Source of the DNA: CAMCXT01 sp040403315
GTDB lineage: Bacteria > Bacteroidota > Bacteroidia > M30B66
Length of the DNA: 64,000 bases
Direction: 5' to 3'
NCBI GenBank assembly: GCA_040403315.1
Contig: JBBAKX010000001.1
Span: 1 to 64,000 of the forward strand
The notes beneath the pieces were generated by a model that ran no database searches, had not been told where the DNA came from, and saw only the letters and a program-made list of their open reading frames with translations. Below, piece by piece: positions 44,539 to 53,962 of this stretch (positions are counted from its first letter, which is position 1; every line of letters begins with the position of its first letter). The position numbers and the translations under genes are program-made.

Positions 44539-45363
44539 TTAGTTCTGTAAAATGTTTGCTCTCCGCGATTTAACCTCGTTGAGGAGGATCGTATCTTTGG
44601 AGATTTTGGTCAATTTGTCGAGCTCTTTTAGGGCTGCATCTTTATTGCCTTCCATCGAAAGTGCATCTGCAAGATAGAGATACATTTCTGGAAGATCCGG
44701 ACGAAGTTTGATGACAGTTTTGAAACGTTTCACGGCCTTATCGTACTGGCCACTTTTCATAGAAAAAAAGCCAAGGCTAAGCTGTGCATCTGTATTTGTT
44801 GAATCGGCAGCTACAACTTCCCGCAAGAGCGTGATGCCTTGCATTGGTTGAGCACTTCCTTCAACATAAGCAATGCCTAGTTGTGTTTTGATTTCAACAT
44901 CTTCAGGAGCCATTTTCTGCGCTTTTTCAAGACAAGAAACTGAACGGTTTGAAAGCGCATCTTTGTCGGCACCTTCAAAAAATCGAGAAATACCTAAAAA
45001 ACGAATACCTGCATCTTTCCATGATGCTGCGTTGTTAAGGATTTCGGCCTTTTGAAGCACATACTCAGCAGCAATACCTGGACGCATTTGTCGGTCCCAA
45101 ACCGAGCGCAAAGAATCCAGCCACTGCACTTTTGCTTGTCCGTTCTCAGATTTCAACTTCCCTTCAAAGAACTCAATGCCTGCCAATACTTCGGCAGACG
45201 TTTGCTTTTTTACTGCCCCGAGTTGCGACTCGAATGATGCGTTCCCTTCAACTGATTCCTGCGCATGATCTTCATGATTGTGCTCAGCATTTCTCGGCAA
45301 GAGATACACAGCGGCTCCAATCAGTACACATGCAGAAACAACAATCAGTTGACGAGAATTCAT
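44539..45363 (-). CDS. TPR-repeat protein
   Basis: A 274-residue protein with an N-terminal signal anchor (LIVVSACVLIGAAVYLLP), then a His/Glu-rich linker (AEHNHEDHAQE). Several TPR motifs (about 90-260) follow, for example DAQLSLGFFSMKSGQYDKAVKRF and DLPEMYLYLADALSMEGNKDAALKELDKL. TPRs are protein-binding scaffolds; the partner is unknown. It is 14 bases downstream of the HU gene, and the two are likely co-transcribed in the Bacteroidota-typical string rng, mini-protein, TPR, HU. Confidence 0.85.
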   Translation of the reverse strand: MNSRQLIVVSACVLIGAAVYLLPRNAEHNHEDHAQESVEGNASFESQLGAVKKQTSAEVLAGIEFFEGKLKSENGQAKVQWLDSLRSVWDRQMRPGIAAEYVLQKAEILNNAASWKDAGIRFLGISRFFEGADKDALSNRSVSCLEKAQKMAPEDVEIKTQLGIAYVEGSAQPMQGITLLREVVAADSTNTDAQLSLGFFSMKSGQYDKAVKRFKTVIKLRPDLPEMYLYLADALSMEGNKDAALKELDKLTKISKDTILLNEVKSRRANILQN

Positions 45364-45377
45364 CAGGGTAAAAATGC

Positions 45378-45665
45378 TTAAGCCTTAACAGACTTCTTCA
45401 CTTTCTCAGCAAACGTTTTAGCTGGCTTGAAAGAAGGGATGAAATGTTCAGGAATAACGATGGTGGTGTTTTTAGAGATGTTACGGCCTTTCTTAGCAGC
45501 ACGTTTTTTTACGATGAAGCTTCCGAATCCACGCAGATAAACATTTTTACCTTGTGAAAGGTTCGTCTTTACACTTTTCATGAATGCTTCAACAGTAGCC
45601 TGAACGGTTACTTTTTCAATTCCGGTCTTCTCAGCAATTTCTGCAACAATTTCAGCTTTGGTCAT
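45378..45665 (-). CDS. HU family DNA-binding protein
   Basis: A 95-residue nucleoid protein. MTKAEIVAEIAEKTGIEK begins the helical body and GKNVYLRGFGSFIVKKRA is the signature that leads into the DNA-binding beta arms. The ATG at 45665 gives the usual length. It binds and bends DNA as a dimer. A TATCTTTG promoter box lies 63 bases upstream, leaving a leader with a small inverted repeat (GTTTTTAAAAAC). Divergent from mutY. Confidence 0.95.
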   Translation of the reverse strand: MTKAEIVAEIAEKTGIEKVTVQATVEAFMKSVKTNLSQGKNVYLRGFGSFIVKKRAAKKGRNISKNTTIVIPEHFIPSFKPAKTFAEKVKKSVKA

Positions 45666-45728
45666 GGCTGTTTGATTATGTTTGATTGATTTGTAACTGT
45701 GGATGTTAGCGTTTTTAAAAACGGGATG

Positions 45729-45736
45729 CAAAGATA
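45729..45736 (-). promoter_or_regulatory. Candidate -7 box of the HU gene
   Basis: TATCTTTG on the minus strand matches TAnnTTTG exactly and continues GCATCC. A suitable -33 box was not clear. It would give a leader of about 55 bases for HU. Confidence 0.55.
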
Positions 45737-45805
45737 TGCGTTTTACATTTCTAAGAAAATGTTTTTTGGAAAACATTATTTTGCCCGTCGTTGTTGACTT
45801 AGCTT

Positions 45806-46843
45806 ATGAATAATCACCCCATTTCTACCCTTTTGGTTGCTTGGTACCATCAAAATAAACGCAATCTTCCTTGGAGAAATTCTCAGAATCCATACTTCAT
45901 TTGGTTATCGGAAGTCATCCTGCAACAAACGAGAGTCGATCAAGGCACTTCATATTACCACAAGTTCACAGAAAAATATCCTAGAGTTTCCGATTTGGCA
46001 AAAGCTTCAGAGGAAGATGTTCTACTAAGTTGGCAAGGATTGGGTTATTACTCTAGGGCTCGAAACCTGCACGCTGCAGCAAAAACGGTAGTAGCAGTAC
46101 ACAAAGGGATGTTCCCAAACACATATCAAGACATCCGTAGCTTGAAAGGAGTTGGCGATTACACTGCTGCTGCTGTTGCTTCCATCGCTTATGGTTTGCC
46201 TCATGCTGCCGTCGACGGGAACGTGAACCGCGTGGTGGCAAGGCTTTTCGAGGTTGAAGAAAATCCACTTCTCCCTCCGGGGAAAAGGAAAATTCAAGAA
46301 ATAAGCAACTTGCTGCTTCAAACCGAAGATCCAGGTGCATACAACCAAGCCATGATGGAGTTGGGTGCTACGCTATGCAAGCCTCGAAATCCAAGCTGTG
46401 ATATTTGTCCGATTCGCCAGCATTGTGGAGCATTTGCCAATGGTCGTCAGCATGAATTTCCTGTGAAAGGCGAAAAAACGAAAGTGAAAACAAGGTATTT
46501 GCACTTCATCATCTTTACCGATGCACAAAATAAGGTATTGGTTTCCCGAAGAGCGCAAAACGACATTTGGAAAGGGCTCTATCAATTCCCAATGCTCGAA
46601 ACCAACAACAGAACCGAATTGCATGAGCTCAAAATTCCAGGATGCGAAAACCTTAGGATGGTAAAATCGAAAACCGATATCCGCCATCTACTCACACACC
46701 GTGAACTCATTATTGGCTTTCATCATTTCGAAGGCAACAATCTGCCTTTAGAGTTTTGGGAAAATTATGAGTCGGTTTCGGCAGATCGACTTGATGAATT
46801 GGCCTTCCCACGGGCAATTACGCGCTATTTAGAAGGCTTTTAA
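45806..46843 (+). CDS. mutY: A/G-specific adenine glycosylase
   Basis: A 345-residue base-excision enzyme that removes adenine mispaired with 8-oxoguanine. The helix-hairpin-helix is LKGVGDYTAAAVASIA, with the catalytic Asp of AAVDGNVNRV behind it. The 4Fe-4S ligands follow as C-x6-C-x2-C-x5-C (CKPRNPSCDICPIRQHC). The early EVILQQTRVDQ motif is complete. The C-terminal 110 residues are the NUDIX-like 8-oxoG recognition domain. Divergent promoter with HU. Confidence 0.95.
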   Translation: MNNHPISTLLVAWYHQNKRNLPWRNSQNPYFIWLSEVILQQTRVDQGTSYYHKFTEKYPRVSDLAKASEEDVLLSWQGLGYYSRARNLHAAAKTVVAVHKGMFPNTYQDIRSLKGVGDYTAAAVASIAYGLPHAAVDGNVNRVVARLFEVEENPLLPPGKRKIQEISNLLLQTEDPGAYNQAMMELGATLCKPRNPSCDICPIRQHCGAFANGRQHEFPVKGEKTKVKTRYLHFIIFTDAQNKVLVSRRAQNDIWKGLYQFPMLETNNRTELHELKIPGCENLRMVKSKTDIRHLLTHRELIIGFHHFEGNNLPLEFWENYESVSADRLDELAFPRAITRYLEGF

Positions 46844-46902
46844 CACGATTAAGCATTTGCAGAATTTAAAATGAGTAAAGCGCTTTAGCCAAATTTAAAA
46901 TG

Positions 46903-46931
46903 GCAACAATAGCCCTTAGGGGTTATTGCTC
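46903..46931 (+). terminator. Possible terminator after mutY
   Basis: AATAGCCC pairs with GGGTTATT (one mismatch) around TTAG, followed by GCTCATTTTC. The stem is moderate and the T-run weak. The rest of the spacer 46844-47092 is AT-rich with no gene. Confidence 0.4.
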
Positions 46932-47092
46932 ATTTTCAAGATGCCCAGTCCTTATATTTTATGGTATGCCTATAATTGTTCGGAAAAATTTCTTCAGTAG
47001 ATACTATTTTATATCATTGTACATTAAAATACATTTTCAGAAACTAGTTATAAGACTTAAGAGTTAAAGTGATTGATTAACAGGATAAAGTG

Positions 47093-49951
47093 ATGCCCGA
47101 TAATAATTCTGACGTTTCTTATATTGATTTGTGTGCTCGGCTGATAGAAGAATTCGGCTCAGCAGAAGACATTGCAGCATTGGTGCAAATAGTCGAAAGC
47201 TCTTTTGTGCACCACATGCCAAAGGGATATTTTGGGATGTATCTTTTCAACGAAAGAGAGCACAAACTAAAAATGATGATGGCCTCAGGGTTCTCTCCTG
47301 AAGAAAGAAAACTGGCCGAAGAAACTGCCTTAGAGAGGCATCCTGGTTACGTGTACAAAACGGGGAAAGGTTTTTATATCCCCGATACGCATGAAGACAA
47401 TTCAGGGATTTCGATAGATTCTGCGCGTTCTTTTAATATTAGGAGTCGCGCCTTCGAACCGGTAAACTATAACGGTAAAACCATTGGCTGTTTAGGAATT
47501 ACTTCGGAAGCGGTAAATGCTTTTTCCGAAAAAGATTTAGCATTGTTTACTTTTTTCTGCAAACTAACCGGAATAACCTACGCCAAATTAAAAGAAGAAG
47601 AAGAAAGAAAGCTAGAAGCGCAGGAAATTCTGAAACTATCGCTTGTTGCTTCCCAAACAGACAATTCAGTTATGATTACCGATAAATTTGGTAAAATTGA
47701 ATGGGTGAACAATGCCTTTACGCTTATTACTGGTTTTACCTTGGCCGAAGCCATTCACAAAACACCCGGTTTTTTGCTTCAAGGACCAAGAACTGAAGAT
47801 GAAAAACGAAAAATATTTCGTGATGCCATTGCGAAAAAGGTAAAAGCCGAATGCACGCTCATCAACTACCGAAAAAATGGCGAGGCATACCATGGCTTTG
47901 TTCAAATATATCCTCTCTTCGATGAAAATGGAGTACATACGAATTTCATTTCTCTGCAGCGAGACGTTTCGGAAGCATCAAAGATAAACCTCGAAATCCT
48001 TGATCAACAAAAGCGATTTAAGGCAATTGTAAATACCCTGCCCGATCAGTTGTTTATTTTAAAAACCGATGGTACTATCCTTGAGTTCTACTTGCCTGAA
48101 AAACAGCACCTAGATCTGCCTGATGATCAGGTAATTGGAGCCAATATTCAAGGATTTCTAGATGAAAATGAAGCAAAAGCAGTTATGCACATGATAAAGG
48201 TAACTGCGTCGGGTGGCGTTGTTGATCCTTACCAATACACTTTAACCATTGCAAATGAAATTCAGCATTTCGAAGCTCGATATACCTCCCTTGACAACGA
48301 CCGCGTTTTGTCTGTTGTTCGAAACGTTACCAAAGAGAAAAAATCTGAGTTCGAACGAGACAATCAAGCTCGATATTACAGATTGCTTTCTGATTTCACC
48401 TCTAAATTTATCCTCGCAGACTCCCTTCAAATAACCCTGTTCTTGCAGGCCTTTCTTGAAAAAATCGGGCAGTTCTTCGCGGTTGACCGCAGCTATATTT
48501 TCGAGTTCAATGATGAGGAACAAACCATGGACAACACCTTCGAATGGTGTGCTCAAGGTATTGAACCACAAATCGACAATTTAAAAGGGATAAATTTCAG
48601 CGATCTTCAATGGTGGACCGACCAGATTCTTGCCAACCGAGAAATATATATTCCCGATGTAGATAATTTGCCAACAGAGCTGGAGTTTTTAAAAGAATTG
48701 CTTCGATCGCAAGATATTAAATCGCTTTTCGTATTACCGATGGTGGTGAACCGAAAAATTGCAGGATTTTATGGCTTCGACTCAGTGGTTAAACAAAAAC
48801 AATGGACAGAAAACGAGGCTACATTACTCAAACTAGCAAGTGAAATTATTTGCAATGTTTTTTCGCGAGTGCAATGGGAAAACGACCGCGATAGATTTAG
48901 AATTGTTTTTGAAAATGCGGCTTTTGGAGCCATTATCGTGAATAAAGCAGAGAAGATAATTTATGCCAATAAGTACATCTCAAACTTAATGAACTGCTCG
49001 TTGCAACAATTGCAGAAGCTCAGTTTCAACAGACTTTTTCCGCCGTTTCTTAATGGAAGCAAGGATGTTGGCTACAATGAAATGATTAAAATTGGATTTA
49101 AAGAATCTTTCGAGTTGATTCATCCATTAGCTGATGGTAGCATTGCCGTTTTACTCACAAATGCTGTTCGCATCAACGGTCCATCAAATAATGAAACACT
49201 GGTCGCTTACACCTTAAGTGATATTACAGATCGAAAGGAACAAGAAAAAACAACTACTGAGGCATTGAATATTGTGAGCGAACAAAACAAAAGGCTACTC
49301 AATTTCTCCTACATTGTTTCACACAATATCCGATCGCATGCCAGCAACATCAGTGGTATAGCTTCAATTTTAGCCGAAGATCCTGAAACTGAAGTAAGGC
49401 ATCAATTTGTAAATGGACTCGTGTCGTCGAGCAAGAATTTAGACTCTACACTTCGACACCTCAACGAACTGTTGAACATTCAATCGAGGGTAAATATTCA
49501 CAAAGAAACGGTTCAGTTAAAAGAAGTAGTTGATCGAACAATTCAAGCCATAGCGCTCGATGTGAAAGCCAATGATGTGCATTTAGATCTTCAGATTTCA
49601 GAAGAATTTGTTGTGAATACCGACCGTGCGTACCTAGATAGTATTGTGCTGAATTTAATTTCAAATGCTATCAAATACCGCAAACCAGATATACCTCCAA
49701 TTATTACGATTCAATCGGGTGAAATTCAAAAACAGAACTGGTTTTCAATCAGCGATAACGGAATGGGGATAGACCTTGTAAAATACGGAGACCGAATTTT
49801 TGGTATGTTTAAAACCTTCCATGGAAATCGAGATGCGCGAGGAATTGGATTGTTTATCACACGAAATCAAATTGAAGCACTCGGTGGAAAAATCGAAGTA
49901 AATAGCACTCCTGGTGAAGGAACAACCTTTACCGTTTATCTCCCAAAATAA
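47093..49951 (+). CDS. Multi-domain PAS/GAF sensor histidine kinase
   Basis: A 952-residue protein without clear membrane segments, so probably a soluble sensor. Domains in order: GAF (about 10-165), PAS with a TGF-x-GPRTED-type segment (about 185-300), a second PAS (about 310-420), a second GAF (about 435-600), a third PAS (about 610-720), then HisKA and HATPase_c. The phosphoacceptor His is at about 744 in SHNIRSHASNI, the Bacteroidota variant of the H-box. The ATPase N and G boxes are LNLISNAIKYR and SDNGMGIDL, with GIGLFITRNQIEALGG. ATG 47093 is preferred to the GTG one codon upstream. The response-regulator gene overlaps its stop by one base. Confidence 0.92.
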   Translation: MPDNNSDVSYIDLCARLIEEFGSAEDIAALVQIVESSFVHHMPKGYFGMYLFNEREHKLKMMMASGFSPEERKLAEETALERHPGYVYKTGKGFYIPDTHEDNSGISIDSARSFNIRSRAFEPVNYNGKTIGCLGITSEAVNAFSEKDLALFTFFCKLTGITYAKLKEEEERKLEAQEILKLSLVASQTDNSVMITDKFGKIEWVNNAFTLITGFTLAEAIHKTPGFLLQGPRTEDEKRKIFRDAIAKKVKAECTLINYRKNGEAYHGFVQIYPLFDENGVHTNFISLQRDVSEASKINLEILDQQKRFKAIVNTLPDQLFILKTDGTILEFYLPEKQHLDLPDDQVIGANIQGFLDENEAKAVMHMIKVTASGGVVDPYQYTLTIANEIQHFEARYTSLDNDRVLSVVRNVTKEKKSEFERDNQARYYRLLSDFTSKFILADSLQITLFLQAFLEKIGQFFAVDRSYIFEFNDEEQTMDNTFEWCAQGIEPQIDNLKGINFSDLQWWTDQILANREIYIPDVDNLPTELEFLKELLRSQDIKSLFVLPMVVNRKIAGFYGFDSVVKQKQWTENEATLLKLASEIICNVFSRVQWENDRDRFRIVFENAAFGAIIVNKAEKIIYANKYISNLMNCSLQQLQKLSFNRLFPPFLNGSKDVGYNEMIKIGFKESFELIHPLADGSIAVLLTNAVRINGPSNNETLVAYTLSDITDRKEQEKTTTEALNIVSEQNKRLLNFSYIVSHNIRSHASNISGIASILAEDPETEVRHQFVNGLVSSSKNLDSTLRHLNELLNIQSRVNIHKETVQLKEVVDRTIQAIALDVKANDVHLDLQISEEFVVNTDRAYLDSIVLNLISNAIKYRKPDIPPIITIQSGEIQKQNWFSISDNGMGIDLVKYGDRIFGMFKTFHGNRDARGIGLFITRNQIEALGGKIEVNSTPGEGTTFTVYLPK

Positions 49952-50343
49952 TGGAAATACCGCTCGTTTGGATCATTGATGACGACAACCTGTTTTACAT
50001 GATTACCAAAAATAATCTTCGGAAAACAGGCATAGAAACCACAACCGAATTCTTCTACGATGGGCTTGATTCGCTTAATGCGTTACTCGAAAAAGTAAAA
50101 AACAATCAAACTTTACCTTCACTCATCATCCTAGATTTAAACATGCCGCTTTACGATGGGTGGAGCTTTGTGCAAGGCTTCATGAATTTGCCTGTAGAAA
50201 CCCGATCGAAAATGAAATTGCACATCTGCACATCATCGATCGATCCAGCCGATATTACCCGAGCCGAATCTATACCCGATGTACTTGGCTTTCAAGAAAA
50301 ACCTCTCAGTGTTGATATTTTAAAAGCACTCTTATCAGCATAA
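49951..50343 (+). CDS. Single-domain response regulator
   Basis: A 130-residue receiver domain with no output domain. WIIDDDNL holds the acidic Mg pocket, LIILDLNMPLYDG the phospho-Asp, CTSS the switch Ser/Thr and FQEKPLS the Lys. TAATG overlap with the kinase gene shows translational coupling, so the kinase is its natural partner. It probably passes phosphate or binds another protein rather than DNA. Confidence 0.93.
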   Translation: MEIPLVWIIDDDNLFYMITKNNLRKTGIETTTEFFYDGLDSLNALLEKVKNNQTLPSLIILDLNMPLYDGWSFVQGFMNLPVETRSKMKLHICTSSIDPADITRAESIPDVLGFQEKPLSVDILKALLSA

Positions 50344-50408
50344 CATTTCAACAGAGCGAACACACCCGATGAAAATTTTAACTGCCTGTATTTGCGATTG
50401 ATAATCTT

Positions 50409-50416
50409 TATATTTG
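50409..50416 (+). promoter_or_regulatory. Candidate -7 box of ssb
   Basis: TATATTTG matches TAnnTTTG and lies 29 bases before the ATG of ssb. An upstream TTTG (in GTATTTGCG) is present but closer than the usual spacing. Confidence 0.4.
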
Positions 50417-50444
50417 TTCATACTTATTTAGAAAAGATTAGCAT

Positions 50445-50828
50445 ATGGCCGGAGTTAACAAAGTGATTCTGATCGGTAATGTTGGAAAAGACCCGGAAGT
50501 TAAGGTATTGGAAAACGGAGTGCGTGTAGCGAACTTCCCATTAGCTACAACAGAAATCTACAAAAAAGACGGCAATCGTCTCGAGCAAACAGAGTGGCAT
50601 AACATTGTGCTTTGGAGAGGCCTTGCTGAAGTAACCGAAAAAATTGTTAAAAAAGGCGCAACCGTTTATATTGAAGGGAAACTCAGATCGCGCACTTGGG
50701 AAGACAAAGACAAAGTGAAACGTTACTCCGTTGAAGTTGTAGCCGATACACTTACTCTATTGGCTGGCCGCAGAGACGACTTTCACCACCATTCGGCAGA
50801 AGATGACTTTAGCAACGGCGATTACTAA
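50445..50828 (+). CDS. ssb: Single-stranded DNA-binding protein
   Basis: A 127-residue OB-fold protein. MAGVNKVILIGNVGKDPEVK opens it and EWHNIVLWRGLAEV, GATVYIEGKLRSRTWED are the family strings. The acidic tail (SAEDDFSNGDY) is short and lacks the usual DDDIPF end. It coats single-stranded DNA in replication and repair. The gldD gene begins 25 bases after its stop. Confidence 0.95.
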   Translation: MAGVNKVILIGNVGKDPEVKVLENGVRVANFPLATTEIYKKDGNRLEQTEWHNIVLWRGLAEVTEKIVKKGATVYIEGKLRSRTWEDKDKVKRYSVEVVADTLTLLAGRRDDFHHHSAEDDFSNGDY

Positions 50829-50853
50829 GTTGCAATTTCATTTCTTTGCAAGC

Positions 50854-51423
50854 ATGCAGAGGTTCATATTTGGTTTATTGATGGTGGTCGTGTTCGCATC
50901 TTGCGGATCTGAAGAAAATGCCATTCCTCGTCCGAGAGGATATTTTAGAATCGATTTCCCTGAAAAGAAATACCAAGCCTACACGAGCGATTGCCCATTT
51001 GTATTTGAATATCCAACATACGGAAATCTCGAAATCAACCCGCGACGCGATCAGCCTTGTTGGCCAAATATCGTTTTCCCTAAGTTTAAAGGAACAATAC
51101 ATATTAGTTATTTGCCTGTTAATGGCAACCTTCCTAAACTTTTGGAAGATTCGCGCACAATCACCTACAAACATACCGTTCGTGCCAACGATATATCCGA
51201 AATCTTGGTTAATCGCCCTGAAGCAAACGTGTACGGAACTATTTATGAAGTTACCGGAAATGCTGCATCAGCAATACAGTTTCACTTAACCGATAGCTCG
51301 AAACATTTCCTGCGCGGATCGCTCTATTTCAATGCAAGTCCGAACGCCGATTCTCTCAACCCTGTAGTGAACTTTTTCAGGAAAGACATCGACCATCTTA
51401 TCGGCTCGCTTAGCTGGAAGTAA
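50854..51423 (+). CDS. gldD: Gliding motility lipoprotein GldD
   Basis: The ATG at 50854 gives 189 residues with a lipoprotein signal (FGLLMVVVFASC). The mature sequence has the GldD features RPRGYFRIDFPEKKY, CPFVFEYP, CWPNIVFPKFKG and a C-terminal FRKDIDHLIGSLSW. GldD is required for gliding and T9SS function in Flavobacterium johnsoniae. There it lies next to gldE, with ssb and mutY upstream; here ssb is directly upstream and no gldE is visible. Its tail overlaps convergent ctaA by 14 bases. Confidence 0.9.
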   Translation: MQRFIFGLLMVVVFASCGSEENAIPRPRGYFRIDFPEKKYQAYTSDCPFVFEYPTYGNLEINPRRDQPCWPNIVFPKFKGTIHISYLPVNGNLPKLLEDSRTITYKHTVRANDISEILVNRPEANVYGTIYEVTGNAASAIQFHLTDSSKHFLRGSLYFNASPNADSLNPVVNFFRKDIDHLIGSLSWK

Positions 51424-52456
51424 CGCCTCTCTGTTGGCGGAGTGATATGAAAATACCGAATTGAATCGAAAAGATTATACACGAAACCAACAAATGCAGC
51501 GATTGCCCTGCTTGTGGAATATTGAAGTAATTAAGCACTATCCCTAATATGATTTCGGTTGCGATACACGCACCTAAAAATTTAGCTTGTTTGCTTCTGT
51601 AGGCCGTTTTTTGCTGTAAAAGTTGGTAAATTAAGATTCCGTTGATTGCCACAAGTACCATCGAAAATGCCTTGTGCAAGGTGAGAACCGACGACAATCC
51701 ATCGATCCATAATTCGCGATTTTGATGCCCGAACTGTTCTGCAACCATATCGATCTCTTCACGCACTTGCGTTCCGATAAGCACCTGAATAACCGTTAAA
51801 AACACTGCTCCCAATGCAATCCAACCCAAAGTTGGGACAGGCTTTGAACCTGATGAGAATGGCTTCAACCGATTCAACAACAATTGCACAAAAAGCAACA
51901 ACAACAAAGCCGCCAACATGTGGATGCTGATTGATTGGGGAATAAGGTTTCCATCAACCACCAACTTGCCTAACCATGCCTGAAAGCCAGTTAAAAAGAG
52001 GAGCACAAAACTGTAAAGAGGCACGAGCTTATCGGATTTCCAGTAAGAAAGTGACGCAATCATCACAGCTAAAACAAACAGGCCCAACAAAGCGCCTAAC
52101 AAACGATTGATGTATTCGACCCATGTTTGATACACGATAAAATCGGCGTAATCATGCTTCGGATATTTTTCCCAAGAGGTACGGTCGAATGATTCCTTTG
52201 CAGAAAAATCCTGCTTTGCTCTCCAAAGAGTGTCGTTAACAATTACCATCATTCCTTTTGTGTAGGCTTGATTGGGATGGAAATTTACTTGGTCAGGATC
52301 GGTTGGTGGAATGTAATAACCAAAACACTTAGGCCAATCGGGGCAACCCATTCCCGACTGGGTAACACGTACCACGCTACCTGCAAGAATAACCAAAAAC
52401 GTGAAAATCAATGTTAGCCGGGAAAGAAATGGAAGCGATTTCTGCAGAAATTTCAT
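51410..52456 (-). CDS. ctaA: Heme A synthase (COX15/CtaA)
   Basis: A 348-residue inner-membrane protein with about eight hydrophobic helices. The family signature RVTQSGMGCPDWPKCFGYYIPP is seen near the N-terminus (read as RVTQSGMGCPDW and PKCFGY). Conserved His residues include EYINRLLGALLGL, THMLAAL-type and LHKAFSM, FNIPQAGQSLHLL. It oxidises heme O to heme A for aa3-type cytochrome oxidases, pointing to aerobic respiration. A TACCTTTG box lies a few bases before the ATG. Confidence 0.93.
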   Translation of the reverse strand: MKFLQKSLPFLSRLTLIFTFLVILAGSVVRVTQSGMGCPDWPKCFGYYIPPTDPDQVNFHPNQAYTKGMMVIVNDTLWRAKQDFSAKESFDRTSWEKYPKHDYADFIVYQTWVEYINRLLGALLGLFVLAVMIASLSYWKSDKLVPLYSFVLLFLTGFQAWLGKLVVDGNLIPQSISIHMLAALLLLLFVQLLLNRLKPFSSGSKPVPTLGWIALGAVFLTVIQVLIGTQVREEIDMVAEQFGHQNRELWIDGLSSVLTLHKAFSMVLVAINGILIYQLLQQKTAYRSKQAKFLGACIATEIILGIVLNYFNIPQAGQSLHLLVSCIIFSIQFGIFISLRQQRGVTSS

Positions 52457-52460
52457 AGCG

Positions 52461-52468
52461 CAAAGGTA
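52461..52468 (-). promoter_or_regulatory. Candidate -7 box abutting ctaA
   Basis: TACCTTTG on the minus strand fits TAnnTTTG and ends four bases before the ATG (52454-52456). If used, the transcript would be leaderless or nearly so. Confidence 0.45.
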
Positions 52469-52600
52469 AAGATCGGGTAGAATTTAGTTGGTTGATTTTC
52501 GACCAACATTTTGAATCTTTTTGTAGTTAAAAAACAGATAACCTTTCATTGTGTTTACTACTTTAGTCGAATCAAAATCAAGATTTAATCAAAGTACAAT

Positions 52601-53893
52601 ATGAGCTCAAACGCCTCTTTAATCCTCGATGGGAAAACGTATGAAATTCCGGTAATCACTGGTTCGGAAAACGAAAAAGCCATCGACATCCAAAATCTTC
52701 GTCAGCAAACAGAGTACATCACACTCGATACTGGCTATAAAAACACAGGTGCGACCACAAGTAACATCACATTTTTGGATGGAGAAACGGGTATTTTGCG
52801 CTACCGCGGATATCCAATCGAGCAGTTGGCCGAAAAATCGAGTTTCATTGAGGTTGCCTATTTGCTTATTTATGGCGAGTTGCCAACTTTACCGCAACTT
52901 GAAAAATTCTCTACTTCCATCACCCGCCACACCTTGATTCACGAAGACATGAAACGTTTCTATGAAGCGTATCCTTCAAAGGCACATCCAATGGGCGTAG
53001 TGGCTTCTATAACCTGTTCTTTATCGACCTTTTACCCTGAATCGCTCAACCCAAATCGTGGCGAAGAGGCTATCGAACTCACTATTGTGCGCCTGCTTGC
53101 AAAATTTAGCACAATCGCAGCTTGGGCTTACAAAAACTCAGTTGGGCATCCGGTAATGTATCCTAAAAATTCGCTCAATTACGTAGAAAACTTCCTCCAC
53201 ATGATGTTCGGCATGCCCACGGAAGATTACGAAATCGATCCTGTTATCGTAAACGCGCTCGACAAATTGCTCATCCTACATGCCGACCACGAACAAAACT
53301 GCTCAACCTCTACCGTTCGCATGGTGGGATCGTCGCAGGCAAATCTGTATGCATCCATTTCGGCTGGTATTTGCGCACTTTGGGGCCCATTGCATGGTGG
53401 TGCAAACCAAGCTGTAATTGAGATGCTTGAGGAAATTCGCAACGACGGTGGCGATGTGAGCAAATTCATCAACAAAGCAAAAGACAAAAACGATCCTTTC
53501 CGTTTGATGGGATTTGGGCATCGGGTTTACAAAAATTTCGACCCAAGAGCATCCATTATTAAAGAAGCCTGCGACCAAATGCTCAACAAGCTGGGTGTAT
53601 CCGACCCATTGCTCGATATCGCCAAACAACTAGAAGAAACGGCCCTTTCCGACCCTTATTTTGTGGAAAGAAAACTTTATCCAAACGTAGATTTTTACTC
53701 TGGAATTATCTACAAAGCCATGGGCATTCCAACCGAAATGTTTACAGTAATGTTTGCGCTTGGTCGTTTGCCAGGCTGGATCGCCCAATGGAAAGAAATG
53801 ATTGGCAACAAAGAACCAATTTCCCGTCCTCGCCAGATTTATACTGGTGCTGTGAAGAGGAATTATGTGAACATTGCGAATCGGGAGTCTTAG
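52601..53893 (+). CDS. gltA: Citrate synthase
   Basis: A 430-residue type II citrate synthase that joins acetyl-CoA and oxaloacetate. Conserved catalytic regions are visible: LHADHEQNCSTSTVR, LWGPLHGGANQAV (catalytic His), MGFGHRVYKNFDPRA (His), and VDFYSGIIYKAMGIP (Asp). The N-terminal extension GYKNTGATTSNITFLDGETG fits the hexameric bacterial type. It stands alone, with a stem-loop after its stop. Confidence 0.97.
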   Translation: MSSNASLILDGKTYEIPVITGSENEKAIDIQNLRQQTEYITLDTGYKNTGATTSNITFLDGETGILRYRGYPIEQLAEKSSFIEVAYLLIYGELPTLPQLEKFSTSITRHTLIHEDMKRFYEAYPSKAHPMGVVASITCSLSTFYPESLNPNRGEEAIELTIVRLLAKFSTIAAWAYKNSVGHPVMYPKNSLNYVENFLHMMFGMPTEDYEIDPVIVNALDKLLILHADHEQNCSTSTVRMVGSSQANLYASISAGICALWGPLHGGANQAVIEMLEEIRNDGGDVSKFINKAKDKNDPFRLMGFGHRVYKNFDPRASIIKEACDQMLNKLGVSDPLLDIAKQLEETALSDPYFVERKLYPNVDFYSGIIYKAMGIPTEMFTVMFALGRLPGWIAQWKEMIGNKEPISRPRQIYTGAVKRNYVNIANRES

Positions 53894-53898
53894 TTGAA

Positions 53899-53933
53899 AG
53901 GGAAAAGTTAAAAGGGGAAAGTTGAACTTTTCC
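53899..53933 (+). terminator. Stem-loop after gltA, possible terminator
   Basis: GGGAAAAGTT pairs with AACTTTTCCC around a purine-rich loop. There is no T-run after the stem, so it may act as a 3'-end processing or stabilising hairpin instead. Confidence 0.5.
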
Positions 53934-53962
53934 CTCGCGATCATCTTTACATTTACCATGCA

